Positions 46,026-54,838 of a DNA stretch of 64,000 nt are shown piece by piece (position 1 is the first letter of the stretch; every line of letters starts with the position of its first letter). The notes beneath the pieces were generated by a model that worked only from the letters and a program-made list of their open reading frames with translations, did not search any database and had not been told where the DNA came from. Location: NCBI GenBank assembly GCA_965247435.1, contig OZ252019.1, forward strand, positions 2,170,001 through 2,234,000. The letters are read 5' to 3'. Position numbers and translations under genes: made by a program. This DNA comes from Ilyomonas sp965247435. GTDB taxonomy: Bacteria > Bacteroidota > Bacteroidia > Chitinophagales > Chitinophagaceae.

Positions 46026-46817
46026 TTGGAAAAAATAATCATTATACCTACTTACAACGAGAAGGATAATATTGCTGCCATGCTAAAAACCATATTTGCA
46101 CTGCAGCAGCATTTTCATGTATTGGTGATAGATGATGGCTCGCCCGATGGTACTGCGCAAATTGTAAAAGATTTATTTGCTGCTTATCCCAATTGTTTGT
46201 TTATAGAAGAGCGCAAAGGCAAATTGGGACTGGGCACTGCCTATATTCATGGTTTTAAATGGGCGCTGCAAAAAGGCTATCAGTATATATTTGAAATGGA
46301 TGCTGATTTCTCCCACGACACGGCCGACCTCGACCGGTTGTATAAAGCTTGTAAGAATGGAGCTGATGTGGCCATTGGCAGCCGCTATGTACGCGATGGC
46401 CGTATAGAAAACTGGCCTTTTATGCGGCATGTATATTCGCGCGGCGGGGCAATCTATACAAAGCTTATTACCTGGATGCCGGTTAACGACCCTACTGCAG
46501 GTTTTATTTGCTATAACAGGGCCGTATTAGAAACTATCAATTTTAATGAGATTAAGTTTTCCGGCTATGCATTCCAGGTAGAAATGAAGTTTGCTGCCTG
46601 GAAGCTGGGCTTTAAAATAAAAGAAGTACCCATCATCTTTCGCGACCGTAAGTATGGAGTAAGTAAGATGAGCAAAGGCATATTAAAAGAAGGCATTCTT
46701 GGTGTGCTGAAAATACAATGGCAAAGCATGTTTAAAAATTATCGCCACAAGGTTGGAACCAAAGCGGCTGTTACATCTGCCGCAGTGCATGTGAAGAGTG
46801 AACCGGCAAGAAACTGA
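46026..46817 (+). CDS. polyprenol-phosphate mannosyltransferase-like GT2
   Basis: A family 2 glycosyltransferase of the dolichol/polyprenol monophosphomannose synthase type. Motifs: IIPTYNEKDNIAAMLKTIF at the start, DDGSPDGT, the DXD-like MDADFSHD, and ADVAIGSRYVRDGRIENWPF. No ATG stands before the IIIIPTYNE strand; the frame has TTG codons at 45990 and 46026, and 46026 gives the usual start (M-EKIIIIPTYNE) and 264 residues. It transfers mannose or another hexose to a polyprenyl phosphate at the inner membrane. It lies 80 bases after the exonuclease stop and ends at a strong terminator. Confidence 0.88.
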   Translation: MEKIIIIPTYNEKDNIAAMLKTIFALQQHFHVLVIDDGSPDGTAQIVKDLFAAYPNCLFIEERKGKLGLGTAYIHGFKWALQKGYQYIFEMDADFSHDTADLDRLYKACKNGADVAIGSRYVRDGRIENWPFMRHVYSRGGAIYTKLITWMPVNDPTAGFICYNRAVLETINFNEIKFSGYAFQVEMKFAAWKLGFKIKEVPIIFRDRKYGVSKMSKGILKEGILGVLKIQWQSMFKNYRHKVGTKAAVTSAAVHVKSEPARN

Positions 46818-46824
46818 TACCAAT

Positions 46825-46854
46825 AAAAAAAGCCCCGCAATGCGGGGCTTTTTT
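46825..46854. terminator. strong bidirectional-looking terminator
   Basis: An A-run, GCCCCG, a 5-nt loop CAATG, CGGGGC and a run of six T (46849-46854) form a textbook intrinsic terminator 8 bases after the glycosyltransferase stop; the A-run makes it active on the other strand as well. Confidence 0.93.
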
Positions 46855-46935
46855 ATGCAGACTATACTTTTCTCAGAAGGATTTAAACACTGATGTTAGC
46901 GGTAACTTATTTGCATAACATTATAGATTCGACAA

Positions 46936-47331
46936 ATGAAAAAATTGTTTTTGTTTTTAATTGTTACGTGTGCTATTTATTCAACAAATGCTCAAAAGAT
47001 TATCAGAGCGACAGTAATTTCAGTTCCATTAAGTATGACTACAACTTTTGACGAATCGTGTGATGCATTCCCTCATAACTTTAAGGAAGTAAAAAAAACG
47101 AAAGAAATAAAGACTGCCGACGTTGGAAGGTTACTCAAGCTATTACATCATTCATTGACAAAATCCAGTAATTTAATAGACGTCAGAGGTCAATTATTAC
47201 TCTATTTTGAAAACAAAAAAACTAAAACACTTTGTTTTGACCAGTTTGGACAATTTACAGACGGAGCAAAATATTTTGACAATAAGCCACTGTTTCAATT
47301 TCTTGTAAAAAACAAACTAATAACATACTAA
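46936..47331 (+). CDS. small secreted protein, function unknown
   Basis: A 131-residue protein with a clear signal peptide (KKLFLFLIVTCAIYSTNAQK). The mature part is Lys-rich with one Cys pair candidate (SCDAF and TLCFDQF). I do not recognise a family. The gene is much more AT-rich than the flanking genes and lies between an inverted pair of 8-bp repeats, TGTTAGCG at 46894-46901 and CGCTAACA at 47339-47346, so it may have arrived as a small cassette. It stands alone. Confidence 0.65.
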   Translation: MKKLFLFLIVTCAIYSTNAQKIIRATVISVPLSMTTTFDESCDAFPHNFKEVKKTKEIKTADVGRLLKLLHHSLTKSSNLIDVRGQLLLYFENKKTKTLCFDQFGQFTDGAKYFDNKPLFQFLVKNKLITY

Positions 47332-47530
47332 CTTATGACGCTAACACCAGGTTTGCTGTCATAGCGGCTCGACGAATCTCGGCTAAACATCAGGATTTTT
47401 TTGAACTATATATCTTTATTCAGACTGACATGCAAGATTGCCGCTCCGGCAGCAAGCCGTGAACGTTATGCAGCGGCCTTTCACCTTGGCGGCATAAGCC
47501 TACAACTAAAATCAACATCAATTTAGTCGC

Positions 47531-48178
47531 ATGAATACCGATCTTGTACAATACTACAACGACCGTGCAGCCGAGTACGAGCAAATCTATCACAGGCCGG
47601 AAAGAGCAACTGACTTAGCTGCGCTTGCTGCCGTTTTGCAAACGGCTTTCAACGGTAAAAACGTACTGGAAATAGCCTGTGGCACGGGCTACTGGACAGA
47701 GAAAATTGCGGCTGTGGCGGCATCCGTTACCGCAACCGACATTAACCAAAGCGTTATTGCTATGGCGCAGCAAAAAGTATATGTCCGGAATAATGTAAAC
47801 TGTGCAATTGCTGACTTATTTAAGTTCCAGCCCGCCAGACTACACGAAAGTCTGTTTGCCGGTTTTATCTGGAGCCATATTCTGCTGCAGAATATACCTG
47901 ATTTTATCCGCGTTGTCAGCAAAAATGTAATTGCTGGCGGAACTGTGGTTATGGTAGATAATAATTATGTAGAGCGCAGCAGTACACCCATTGCGCATAC
48001 CGATGAGCAAGGCAACACTTACCAATTAAGAAATCTGGAAAATAACACCATGCATAAAGTGCTTAAAAATTTTCCCGATGCAGCGTTTGTACGCCGCCGG
48101 CTGGCTACTACTGCCACTGACATTCAATTTATTAATTTTCATTATTACTGGATGGTCATGTATAAAATTATAAATTAA
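47531..48178 (+). CDS. class I SAM-dependent methyltransferase
   Basis: A 215-residue methyltransferase. SAM motif I is NVLEIACGTGYWTEKIA (about residue 44), followed by VTATDINQSVIAMAQ (acidic residue for ribose) and a post-motif with GGTVVMVDNNY. The substrate is unknown; the fold is like Methyltransf_11/25. It starts at ATG 47531, 200 bases after the small secreted protein, and has no close partner. Confidence 0.85.
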   Translation: MNTDLVQYYNDRAAEYEQIYHRPERATDLAALAAVLQTAFNGKNVLEIACGTGYWTEKIAAVAASVTATDINQSVIAMAQQKVYVRNNVNCAIADLFKFQPARLHESLFAGFIWSHILLQNIPDFIRVVSKNVIAGGTVVMVDNNYVERSSTPIAHTDEQGNTYQLRNLENNTMHKVLKNFPDAAFVRRRLATTATDIQFINFHYYWMVMYKIIN

Positions 48179-48329
48179 CCCAGCGTGGTTTAGCAGTTTC
48201 CTTGAGCCAAACTAAAAATAATAAAGCGCACCTGCTCCCTTATTTTGCAGACAGCTTTTACCTGATTGCAAAACAGATTATTGTAGTCATAAATTTACCT
48301 CCTATCTTCATTTCATAAACCACTACACC

Positions 48330-49127
48330 ATGAAAATTATTCCTTTCTTATGCGGCGGCATAGTATGCTGCAGCGTGCTCACAATTTTTTCCTGTACAAA
48401 AAGCGCCAAAGACGCACCGGGCGCGGCGATTGCTCAAACTACAGCCAACAGCAGTCTTAGCCTGTCGGCAAACGCTGACTCAAGAACAGTTACCGGCTTT
48501 TCGCCCGGCGACACCCTGGTAATCAAAGGCGATACCAGCAACGGCGACCAAACAGCGATGGTGCAAACCGCTTTTAAAGACAATACCGTACCTAATTTTG
48601 TATCCTACACAGCCCTTGGCCCAACACTAAGCGGAAATGGTGGTATTGACCGGTCTTTAATGAAGTTTAGAATAAGAGATCTTTCCGATTCCATTCGCAG
48701 CAATCCGCCGGTAGTAAAAAAAGCGCTATTGTATCTGTACCAATACCATCGCCCTGCAGATCAGGATCCTTATGGATTATTCCAGAATGGTGACAACAGC
48801 CTGGAACTGCACCGTATTGTTGGTGATTGGGACAGCCATACCGTAACCTGGAATACACAGCCTGCGGTGGCAAGGGGCGCTGCCAACCCGCTGGAAGATG
48901 TGGTGGTGATACCTTCAGTTGTAACACCGTTGCCCGCCGGCAAAAATGATAACCAGGCGGTAGATATAACCGATATGATCAATAAAATAATTTCTACTGG
49001 TCATAACGAAGGTTTTTTGCTAAAGCTTACCCGGCAGGGTGAGAATGCCGGCATCTATGGTCGGGCATACGGTTCCTACACCTGCCCGGTTGTAAGCAAG
49101 CGGCCACGGCTCATACTGTATTTTTAA
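48330..49127 (+). CDS. lipoprotein with DNRLRE-type domain
   Basis: A 265-residue protein with a lipoprotein signal (FLCGGIVCCSVLTIFSC, cleavage before the Cys at about residue 22), then a Ser/Ala-rich spacer. The rest fits the DNRLRE domain pattern: SLMKFRIRDL, KALLYLYQY, NSLELHRIVGDWDSHTVTWN and AVDITDMINKI, a beta-sandwich often appended to surface hydrolases and adhesins. Here it is the only domain. Probably surface-exposed, carbohydrate or matrix related; no enzyme motif is seen. Confidence 0.78.
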   Translation: MKIIPFLCGGIVCCSVLTIFSCTKSAKDAPGAAIAQTTANSSLSLSANADSRTVTGFSPGDTLVIKGDTSNGDQTAMVQTAFKDNTVPNFVSYTALGPTLSGNGGIDRSLMKFRIRDLSDSIRSNPPVVKKALLYLYQYHRPADQDPYGLFQNGDNSLELHRIVGDWDSHTVTWNTQPAVARGAANPLEDVVVIPSVVTPLPAGKNDNQAVDITDMINKIISTGHNEGFLLKLTRQGENAGIYGRAYGSYTCPVVSKRPRLILYF

Positions 49128-49386
49128 GGTCAGTTATCAGTACCTAAAGGACGGTAATAATTGCCGCCGCTATAAGCATACGAGTTACACCCTGAAAAAT
49201 TTTATTCTTTACTTTATTGCAGGCACCGTTGTGGAAGGTAAACCCCAGCCATGACGGTGTTTGGCTGTAAAATACATTTGATCGCAGTTTATTAAATTAA
49301 TGAAATTCACAGGCTTGGAGTTTTTTATTGCGGTATGATTTTTTGTGTACTTAACACATCTGGCAATACAACAACCCAGCATTACT

Positions 49387-49659
49387 ATGGAAAAGCATAC
49401 ACAAGACAAAAGCTCCACCGATACAAAAAGTATTTCAGGTCAGGATCCGGATCGTTACAGTGCCGGCTATGGAAGTTTTGACAAGGAAGATTACGATAAA
49501 AAAGAAGTGAGCAGTACCGCTGCAGCAACGAGCGATACTGAGCCAATTGCGCAGCCGGATAAAGCAAATATCAAGAGCGGTTTGAACGAAGACAAAAGCA
49601 CTGTAAGCGATGAGTCGGCACCTTCGGGCAGCATGGCTGATGAAGCGCCGGCGCACTAA
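49387..49659 (+). CDS. short acidic disordered protein
   Basis: A 90-residue protein from ATG 49387. It is almost all Ser, Asp, Glu, Lys, Ala and Thr, with no hydrophobic core or membrane segment, and has a short Tyr/Asp-rich patch (RYSAGYGSFDKEDYDKKE). It resembles stress-induced disordered proteins only in composition; I recognise no family. The frame is followed by a hairpin and T-run. Confidence that it is translated is moderate. Confidence 0.5.
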   Translation: MEKHTQDKSSTDTKSISGQDPDRYSAGYGSFDKEDYDKKEVSSTAAATSDTEPIAQPDKANIKSGLNEDKSTVSDESAPSGSMADEAPAH

Positions 49660-49681
49660 AAAAGTTGCTTGCCAGCTACCA

Positions 49682-49730
49682 AAAAAGCAGGAGACAGAAT
49701 CTTTATTTAGGATTTTTATACCTGCTTTTT
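49682..49730 (+). terminator. hairpin with T-run after the disordered protein gene
   Basis: AAAAAGCAGG at 49682-49691 pairs with CCTGCTTTTT at 49721-49730 over a 29-nt loop. It lies 23 bases after the stop codon at 49659 and ends in a T-run. The large loop makes it weaker than the other terminators here. Confidence 0.5.
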
Positions 49731-49832
49731 CTTGATAAGAAAGAACAGTTGTAATGCACCAACGAACAACAATAAGCTCAAAAATATTTGCGCCAGAGCT
49801 ATAAAAGAAGTTCTTTTCGTAAGTAGCATCAT
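49716..49832 (-). CDS. possible 38-residue membrane peptide
   Basis: A minus-strand frame from ATG 49832 (a second ATG is next) to TAA 49716-49718. It encodes a short Lys/Arg-containing N-terminus (MMLLTKRTSF), one hydrophobic helix of about 20 residues rich in Leu/Phe/Ala, and a LIKKKQV tail: the layout of a single-pass small membrane protein. No ribosome-binding site or partner is evident and its end overlaps the right arm of the neighbouring hairpin. It could be chance. Confidence 0.3.
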   Translation of the reverse strand: MMLLTKRTSFIALAQIFLSLLLFVGALQLFFLIKKKQV

Positions 49833-49971
49833 ATTTATTCTTTACCTTTTATAGCGCCTGGCAAACAGGTATGGCAAGCAATTATTTAACCGTTATAAGG
49901 TGCAAGCACCGCTGTTCAATAGCTAAGAATATTTTTAGCAGCAATGTTTGTTGCTGCAGGTAGCTATAGAC

Positions 49972-50011
49972 AATAAAAGAGGCACAAACTGTGGTTTGTG
50001 CCTCTTTTATT
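49972..50011. terminator. long perfect hairpin, terminator of the PepSY-like gene
   Basis: An 18-bp perfect stem (49972-49989 with 49994-50011) and a 4-nt loop, 17 bases past the stop of the minus-strand gene at 50028. The minus-strand arm ends with a T-rich run. Confidence 0.88.
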
Positions 50012-50027
50012 GCTGAATAAATCAGTA

Positions 50028-50333
50028 TTATCCTTTGGGATATGCAGACACAAAAGTACCATCTGCATAATAATTGGCTTGCCACTTTTGCGAGCCTAAT
50101 CTAAAGCTTGCTGTATATACAGGCGTGCCATAATATACAGGCGTATATTCCCACTCTACCTGCGTAGCGGTAGGATACATACTTTTAAAATTCTTTTTTA
50201 CCGGTGCGGGCACCTGGCTTGCCGGGATGGAATTGGAGTTGCCGCCACCTTTTGCATACACCGTTTCACTGGGTAAACCCACCATAGTTGCTGTTGCAGA
50301 TAAAAGAAATACTGCGAGCATGATTTTCTTCAT
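50028..50333 (-). CDS. secreted PepSY-like (DUF2874-type) protein
   Basis: A 101-residue protein with a signal peptide (KKIMLAVFLLSATATMVGLP). The mature part fits the PepSY-like Bacteroidota family: PAPVKKNFKSMYPTATQVEW, then YTASFRLGSQKWQANYYADG and FVSAYPKG, one short helix and a four-stranded sheet. Such proteins lie in the periplasm; the role is unknown. It lies 180 bases downstream of the anti-sigma/barrel gene on the same strand, so it might belong to that regulon or have its own promoter. Confidence 0.8.
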   Translation of the reverse strand: MKKIMLAVFLLSATATMVGLPSETVYAKGGGNSNSIPASQVPAPVKKNFKSMYPTATQVEWEYTPVYYGTPVYTASFRLGSQKWQANYYADGTFVSAYPKG

Positions 50334-50513
50334 AATTAATTTTTTTTAATTTTACTGTTTTTAAATGGCGCCTGCTGTTAAGGCGTTAATACGGTATCAG
50401 TTGCCGCAAAGACCAACAATGTAACCAGTTATTAAAAAAAATTTTTTACAGAAAATGCTGGTCCGGATTTATATTACCGCAGGCCGCTACAATGGAGTAA
50501 AATGCTGAAAATC

Positions 50514-52055
50514 CTATAGTTTGTAAGTAAATCCCATACCTGTTCCTACACTGTAAGGGTAAGTTTTTATAATATTGCCTTTAGTGATCGGTGAAAGCGC
50601 ATATTTAAACACAGGCATCAAGCTAATATCTACCTGCCTGCTGATCTTGTATTGCAGTTGTGCGTCCATCACCAAGGAAACATAAGCCGTTCGCAAACCT
50701 TTCAGGCCATTTATAACCACCACTTCCCTATCCAGACGGTCATTCAATTCGGTTCGCACTTTTGTACTTAGCAACAGGTTGGCCGACAAGCCCGCTGCCG
50801 GTGTTATTGTAAGCTTATTCTTATGCAACAACTCATAACCAAACAAAAAGGGAACAGTAAGATATTGCAGGCGATGCTGCGCCGCGGTGGAATTTACACT
50901 GTCGCCTGCCGCCGGATTTATATCAAAACCCGGTTTTACAAAAGCATAGCCCGATGAAGTAGTGAACTTATAAGCTACACTCTGATTGCCATTTGCCGTA
51001 GCGTACAAGGTTTGTGGTTCTATCGCTATCGCGATATTCACATACACGAGGCCGGTTTTAAAAAATAATTTTTGTGAAAGCCGGGTTGTTAACAGTGCGC
51101 CGGCAGAGAAAGAAAATTTATGCCTTTCTCTTTCTTCAATCTCCGTTTCCTCTTCCTCCGGATCGCTGGTATTTTCCAAAGCCTCATCATCAAGGTTATA
51201 CCGTGCATAATCTGCCGACAGGTAAGGCGTGATTGTCCGGTTGGCTGCAAATCTTTTGTGTTTTGTAGTCTTCGCCGGCGTGGCAGCAGGTGTAGAATCC
51301 GGTAAGCGGCAGGGCATATTTTTTACTATAGATAAAAGGTTGGTTGCATCAGCCGGCAAAGAATTTTCTTTGCCGGTTATTTGTTCATTCGCTGGTTGAT
51401 GCGCAAAGCTTTTCCACCTGTTACCTAAAAAATCTGCATCAGCGCTCAATGGTTTGGATGATGCGGAAAGCTGCTGAAAACCCAACTGATAATGTTGTAT
51501 AATCAACGGGTTGTTATTTTGCGGAAGCACTGCTTTGCGCTTCTTCTGTAAAACACCTTCCTCGGAAAGCAGGCCAGGCGTTTTATTTTGTTGATTAGTA
51601 TCTATAGGATGCCATGTATTTAAAAAATTTTGATTATTAAGACGATCAGGCATTTCAGTCAGGCCGTTTTTTTGTTCGTTACCGGGACGGATAGAATGGT
51701 TTATGCCAGCTTGTACGTTTTTGTAGTTTGGAAACACCAATGTATCATTCTCTTTTGATGGCCGGGAACGCCGCGCCGAATCAATATTTCGTTTAATGAT
51801 AGCGGCAGCAGGAATTTCAGTTAAAGCATTATCATCGTTATTCCTGCATAACAGGTACATTGACGCACTGCCACACAGCATCAAGAGTAAATAAGTAACG
51901 CGTTGCCAGGTAATAAATTTTTTACGATAATAAACGGCATCGCGGCGGTCAAGCAACGATGCTATGTTCTTCCATACCTCCGGTGAAGGCGCTTCCTCAC
52001 TGTTGTGGTAAGCGCTCTTGAAAAAGGCATCTTCTTTATGTACATCTTTGCTCAT
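50514..52055 (-). CDS. dual-membrane anti-sigma factor/outer-membrane barrel fusion (Dma-like)
   Basis: A 513-residue protein with an unusual layout. Residues 1-50 are hydrophilic and should be cytoplasmic (EDAFFKSAYHNSEEAPSPEV, then WKNIASLLDRRD). Residues 52-70 form one membrane helix. Residues 71-310 are low-complexity, rich in Asn, Gln, Pro and Ser, ending in an acidic patch (DPEEEETEIEERER). Residues 311-513 are amphipathic strands from HKFSFSAGALLTTRL to MGFTYKL, a typical outer-membrane barrel of this phylum. No cleavable signal peptide is present. The ATG overlaps the stop of the ECF sigma gene (ATGA, 52052-52055), as for cognate anti-sigma factors. By family knowledge this matches the Dma proteins of Bacteroides, which tie outer-membrane state to a sigma factor; the assignment is inference. 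Confidence 0.75.
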   Translation of the reverse strand: MSKDVHKEDAFFKSAYHNSEEAPSPEVWKNIASLLDRRDAVYYRKKFITWQRVTYLLLMLCGSASMYLLCRNNDDNALTEIPAAAIIKRNIDSARRSRPSKENDTLVFPNYKNVQAGINHSIRPGNEQKNGLTEMPDRLNNQNFLNTWHPIDTNQQNKTPGLLSEEGVLQKKRKAVLPQNNNPLIIQHYQLGFQQLSASSKPLSADADFLGNRWKSFAHQPANEQITGKENSLPADATNLLSIVKNMPCRLPDSTPAATPAKTTKHKRFAANRTITPYLSADYARYNLDDEALENTSDPEEEETEIEERERHKFSFSAGALLTTRLSQKLFFKTGLVYVNIAIAIEPQTLYATANGNQSVAYKFTTSSGYAFVKPGFDINPAAGDSVNSTAAQHRLQYLTVPFLFGYELLHKNKLTITPAAGLSANLLLSTKVRTELNDRLDREVVVINGLKGLRTAYVSLVMDAQLQYKISRQVDISLMPVFKYALSPITKGNIIKTYPYSVGTGMGFTYKL

Positions 52056-52645
52056 TGGCTTTTTTGTTTTATGAAGGAGACTGTTTGGTGCAGCTCATAA
52101 ACTTTTCTTTGCAACAGCAATCTTGCATCTGCAAGGTTCGACTTGCAAGTACCTTCCGATATGCCCAGTTGGGCAGCAATTTCCTTGTGTTTATATCCTT
52201 CCAATACATACAGGCTGAATACCATGCGATAAACCGGAGAGAGCGATTGTACCAGTTTCAGTAATTCCTTTTCATCATAATGGTGTAAGAACGAAGCGGT
52301 GTCTGCACTGTCATGCACTGCTGTATTATATTCTACCACCAACTGCAGATAATTGCTTTTTCTATTCCTGAATTTTTGTAAGGCAGCATTAATCATTACC
52401 TTTCTTATCCAGCCTTCCAGCGGCCCATCGCCGTTATAAGTATTCAGGTATGTAAATACGCGTAAAAATCCATCCTGCAGTATCTCTTCTGCTTCCTGTT
52501 TGTTTTTGGCATACCACAGGCATACGCCCATCATCTTATGGCAATATAAAGTGTAAAGCCGGGCCTGGGCAGACCTGTTTCCTTCAACACAACCGCTGAT
52601 GAGTTGTTGTACATCTTCGGGCAAATGAACGCTGGTTTCCTTCAT
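52052..52645 (-). CDS. ECF-type RNA polymerase sigma factor
   Basis: A 197-residue sigma-70 factor of the extracytoplasmic-function class; ATG 52645 is taken because the upstream extension (MLPIISLL...) is not family-like. Region 2 is AYAKNKQEAEEILQDGFLRV-like (LYTLYCHKMMGVCLWYAKNK, then QEAEEILQDGFLRVFTYL); region 4 is EGYKHKEIAAQLGISEGTCK with a helix-turn-helix, preceded by LSPVYRMVFSLYVL. It directly overlaps the gene of a membrane-spanning protein that is the likely anti-sigma factor. Two TTTTCCGG copies lie about 95-115 bases upstream of the start. Confidence 0.92.
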   Translation of the reverse strand: MKETSVHLPEDVQQLISGCVEGNRSAQARLYTLYCHKMMGVCLWYAKNKQEAEEILQDGFLRVFTYLNTYNGDGPLEGWIRKVMINAALQKFRNRKSNYLQLVVEYNTAVHDSADTASFLHHYDEKELLKLVQSLSPVYRMVFSLYVLEGYKHKEIAAQLGISEGTCKSNLADARLLLQRKVYELHQTVSFIKQKSQ

Positions 52646-52738
52646 AGATACAGGAGAAGAGAGCTTTGGTTGGGTAAGAAGGGAAATAATTGGCAACAAG
52701 GGTAAGATTTAATTCTGTGCTGAAACTGGAGAAGTAAA

Positions 52739-52761
52739 TTTTCCGGAGTGTTTTTTTCCGG
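52739..52761. repeat. direct repeat upstream of the ECF sigma gene
   Basis: TTTTCCGG occurs at 52739-52746 and again at 52754-52761, with a period of 15 bases, on the plus strand (CCGGAAAA on the sigma-gene strand). It could be an operator or autoregulated promoter part, or chance in an AT-rich region. Confidence 0.3.
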
Positions 52762-52924
52762 GTATTGATGCGAGGGAGAATCCGGTTCTTTAAAAAACAA
52801 TTTTTTAGCGTTTGGCGAAGTTGTAAAATCTCACCCGCAAATAATATTTGAAAAAGATGCAGGCTACCCAACCGTTGGTTTTAGAATGGTATCTATTACC
52901 ATCAAACACCAAATATTTATTAAT

Positions 52925-54532
52925 ATGAAAAATTTTACAGTCCTCAAAACAATGGCGGCAGGTGCTTTACTCATCACCGCACAAGCCTATGCACAACCTT
53001 CGTTCAATGCGGCTAAAGTGCCCGCAACCGACGGACGCGATGTACAAATCTTTCCATCAAAACATCCGCAATCAGAAGTAAGTATCATTATTAACAAAAA
53101 AAATCCGCAGAACTTCATTGCTTCGTGCAACACGTATGGCGCAGGACCAACCCACTATTACAACCAGGGATATTATTCAACGCACGACGGCGGCAAAACC
53201 TGGACAGGCTCTGATTATTTAAACAACGTAACAGATTTCCGTAATTATAACTATGATGCGAGCCCTTCTTTAGCTTTTACCACCGATACGGTTGCAGTAA
53301 TGACAACACAAGACGGAGCTTGGAGCTATTGGTTTCAAAAATCTTACAATGGCGGAATAAGCTTTTCAAATCAGATTGCTGCCGACTCGAATGATATTTA
53401 TGCTAAAAATCCACGTATAGCTATTGATGATGCGCCGTCAAGCCGGTACAAAAATTATTTTTATGCCGCATGGCGTGATGGATACCACGGAGGTATTGGC
53501 TTTGACAGAAGTACAGATACAGGTCATACGTTTAGCAGCGAAATTATTGTGCGCCCGACTTCCGGCCAGGGACCAAGTGTGCAAACCGGCGTAAACGGCG
53601 AAGTATATGTTTGCTGGGCAGATGCGGGTGTTCCGGCTACCGGCTGCGGCTTTGCAAAATCGCTGGATGGCGGTGCTACCTTTACCCCTTACAAAATTGC
53701 CTTTCCGTATGCAGGAATTGCAACTTCCAACACTGATTTTACTTTCAATTTTACGATTACGGTAGATTATCCTTCGATGGCGGTAGATAAATCGAATGGC
53801 GCGCATCGCGGCAGAATCTATATTGCGTATCCATCCAAAGAAACCGGCAAAGCGGTTATTTACGTGCGTTATTCCGATGATAAAGGAACTACCTGGAGCA
53901 GCGGCAAAGCAGTAAGTATTCCGGATGCGGGCCAAAGTTTTTTGCCTTCTGTAACGGTAGATGATGTAACCGGCAATGTATATGTAGATTACTTTGCCTT
54001 CGACAACCCAAATGTAAGCTACAGCACCAATACGTATGTGGCAGGCTCTTCAAACGGAACTACCTGGAAGAATCTGAAAGTGAGTGATGCGCCGCACATT
54101 ACCCATGATATATCAGGTTATGCACGCCCGGAAGGGTATTATGGCTATTACATTGGTATTGCAGCCTACAACAACAAAGTATATCCTGCCTGGATGGACG
54201 ACCGCACCGGTACTTTTCAAATTTATATGTCTAAAGAAACAGTTGCCGCTACTGCATTTACAACAGCAGAAAGTGCGCAATCAATAGCTGCTGCACCGGT
54301 TGAAAAAATGCTGGTAAGCCCCAATCCTTTCGGCAATACATTGCATTTGCTTCTGCCAATAGAAAATATACAAATGGTTGAGCTATACAATCAGTCCGGC
54401 AAATTAATTAAGCAATGGAAAAATGCTTCGTCGGGAACATTGAACGTAGGTGACGTGCTGCAGGGCATTTATGTATTGCATATAACGGATAAGCAAAATA
54501 ACCTGTACACGCAAAAGCTGGTTAAAGAGTAA
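52925..54532 (+). CDS. secreted BNR/sialidase-like propeller protein with T9SS domain
   Basis: A 535-residue protein starting at ATG 52925 with a signal peptide (LKTMAAGALLITAQAYAQ). The body is a beta-propeller of the sialidase/exo-alpha-sialidase superfamily type, recognised from Asp-box motifs: STHDGGKTW, SYNGGISF, STDTGHTF, SLDGGATF and SDDKGTTW. No clear catalytic Arg triad, Tyr/Glu pair was identified, so enzyme activity is uncertain. The last 80 residues (VSPNPFGNTLHLLLP to KLVKE) are a T9SS type A sorting domain, so it is surface-bound or released. It is a single gene on the plus strand, followed by the 1067-residue T9SS cargo gene. Confidence 0.85.
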   Translation: MKNFTVLKTMAAGALLITAQAYAQPSFNAAKVPATDGRDVQIFPSKHPQSEVSIIINKKNPQNFIASCNTYGAGPTHYYNQGYYSTHDGGKTWTGSDYLNNVTDFRNYNYDASPSLAFTTDTVAVMTTQDGAWSYWFQKSYNGGISFSNQIAADSNDIYAKNPRIAIDDAPSSRYKNYFYAAWRDGYHGGIGFDRSTDTGHTFSSEIIVRPTSGQGPSVQTGVNGEVYVCWADAGVPATGCGFAKSLDGGATFTPYKIAFPYAGIATSNTDFTFNFTITVDYPSMAVDKSNGAHRGRIYIAYPSKETGKAVIYVRYSDDKGTTWSSGKAVSIPDAGQSFLPSVTVDDVTGNVYVDYFAFDNPNVSYSTNTYVAGSSNGTTWKNLKVSDAPHITHDISGYARPEGYYGYYIGIAAYNNKVYPAWMDDRTGTFQIYMSKETVAATAFTTAESAQSIAAAPVEKMLVSPNPFGNTLHLLLPIENIQMVELYNQSGKLIKQWKNASSGTLNVGDVLQGIYVLHITDKQNNLYTQKLVKE

Positions 54533-54838
54533 TTGTGCGCCGCCGGTCTGCTATACCAGTAAGGCTGCATTTAGTGTAGCTTTACCGGTATAGTTTATAT
54601 CTTTTATGATAGTGGTTGCGGGCCTTTAGGCGAGCAGGCTTATAAAGGAAGCGGCTCTTATTTGGGTAATGGCTTATTAAAAAAACCACTTACCCTTGAG
54701 TGGCAAACTTTACCAGCAACAAACAATATATAATTGTAAACAACAAATGCGGGTGAAGTCCTCTTATACTGCTTCTTCTTATCTTCACGGTCTCCAAACA
54801 AGACAGGCAGTTCCTTCTTATTTAAATAAACTGTTTTT
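54533..54838. other. intergenic stretch between two T9SS cargo genes
   Basis: About 306 bases with no gene. CCACTTACCC and GAGTGGC-type short dyads occur near 54690-54710 but no clear terminator. Short frames overlapping both strands look like chance. Confidence 0.55.
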
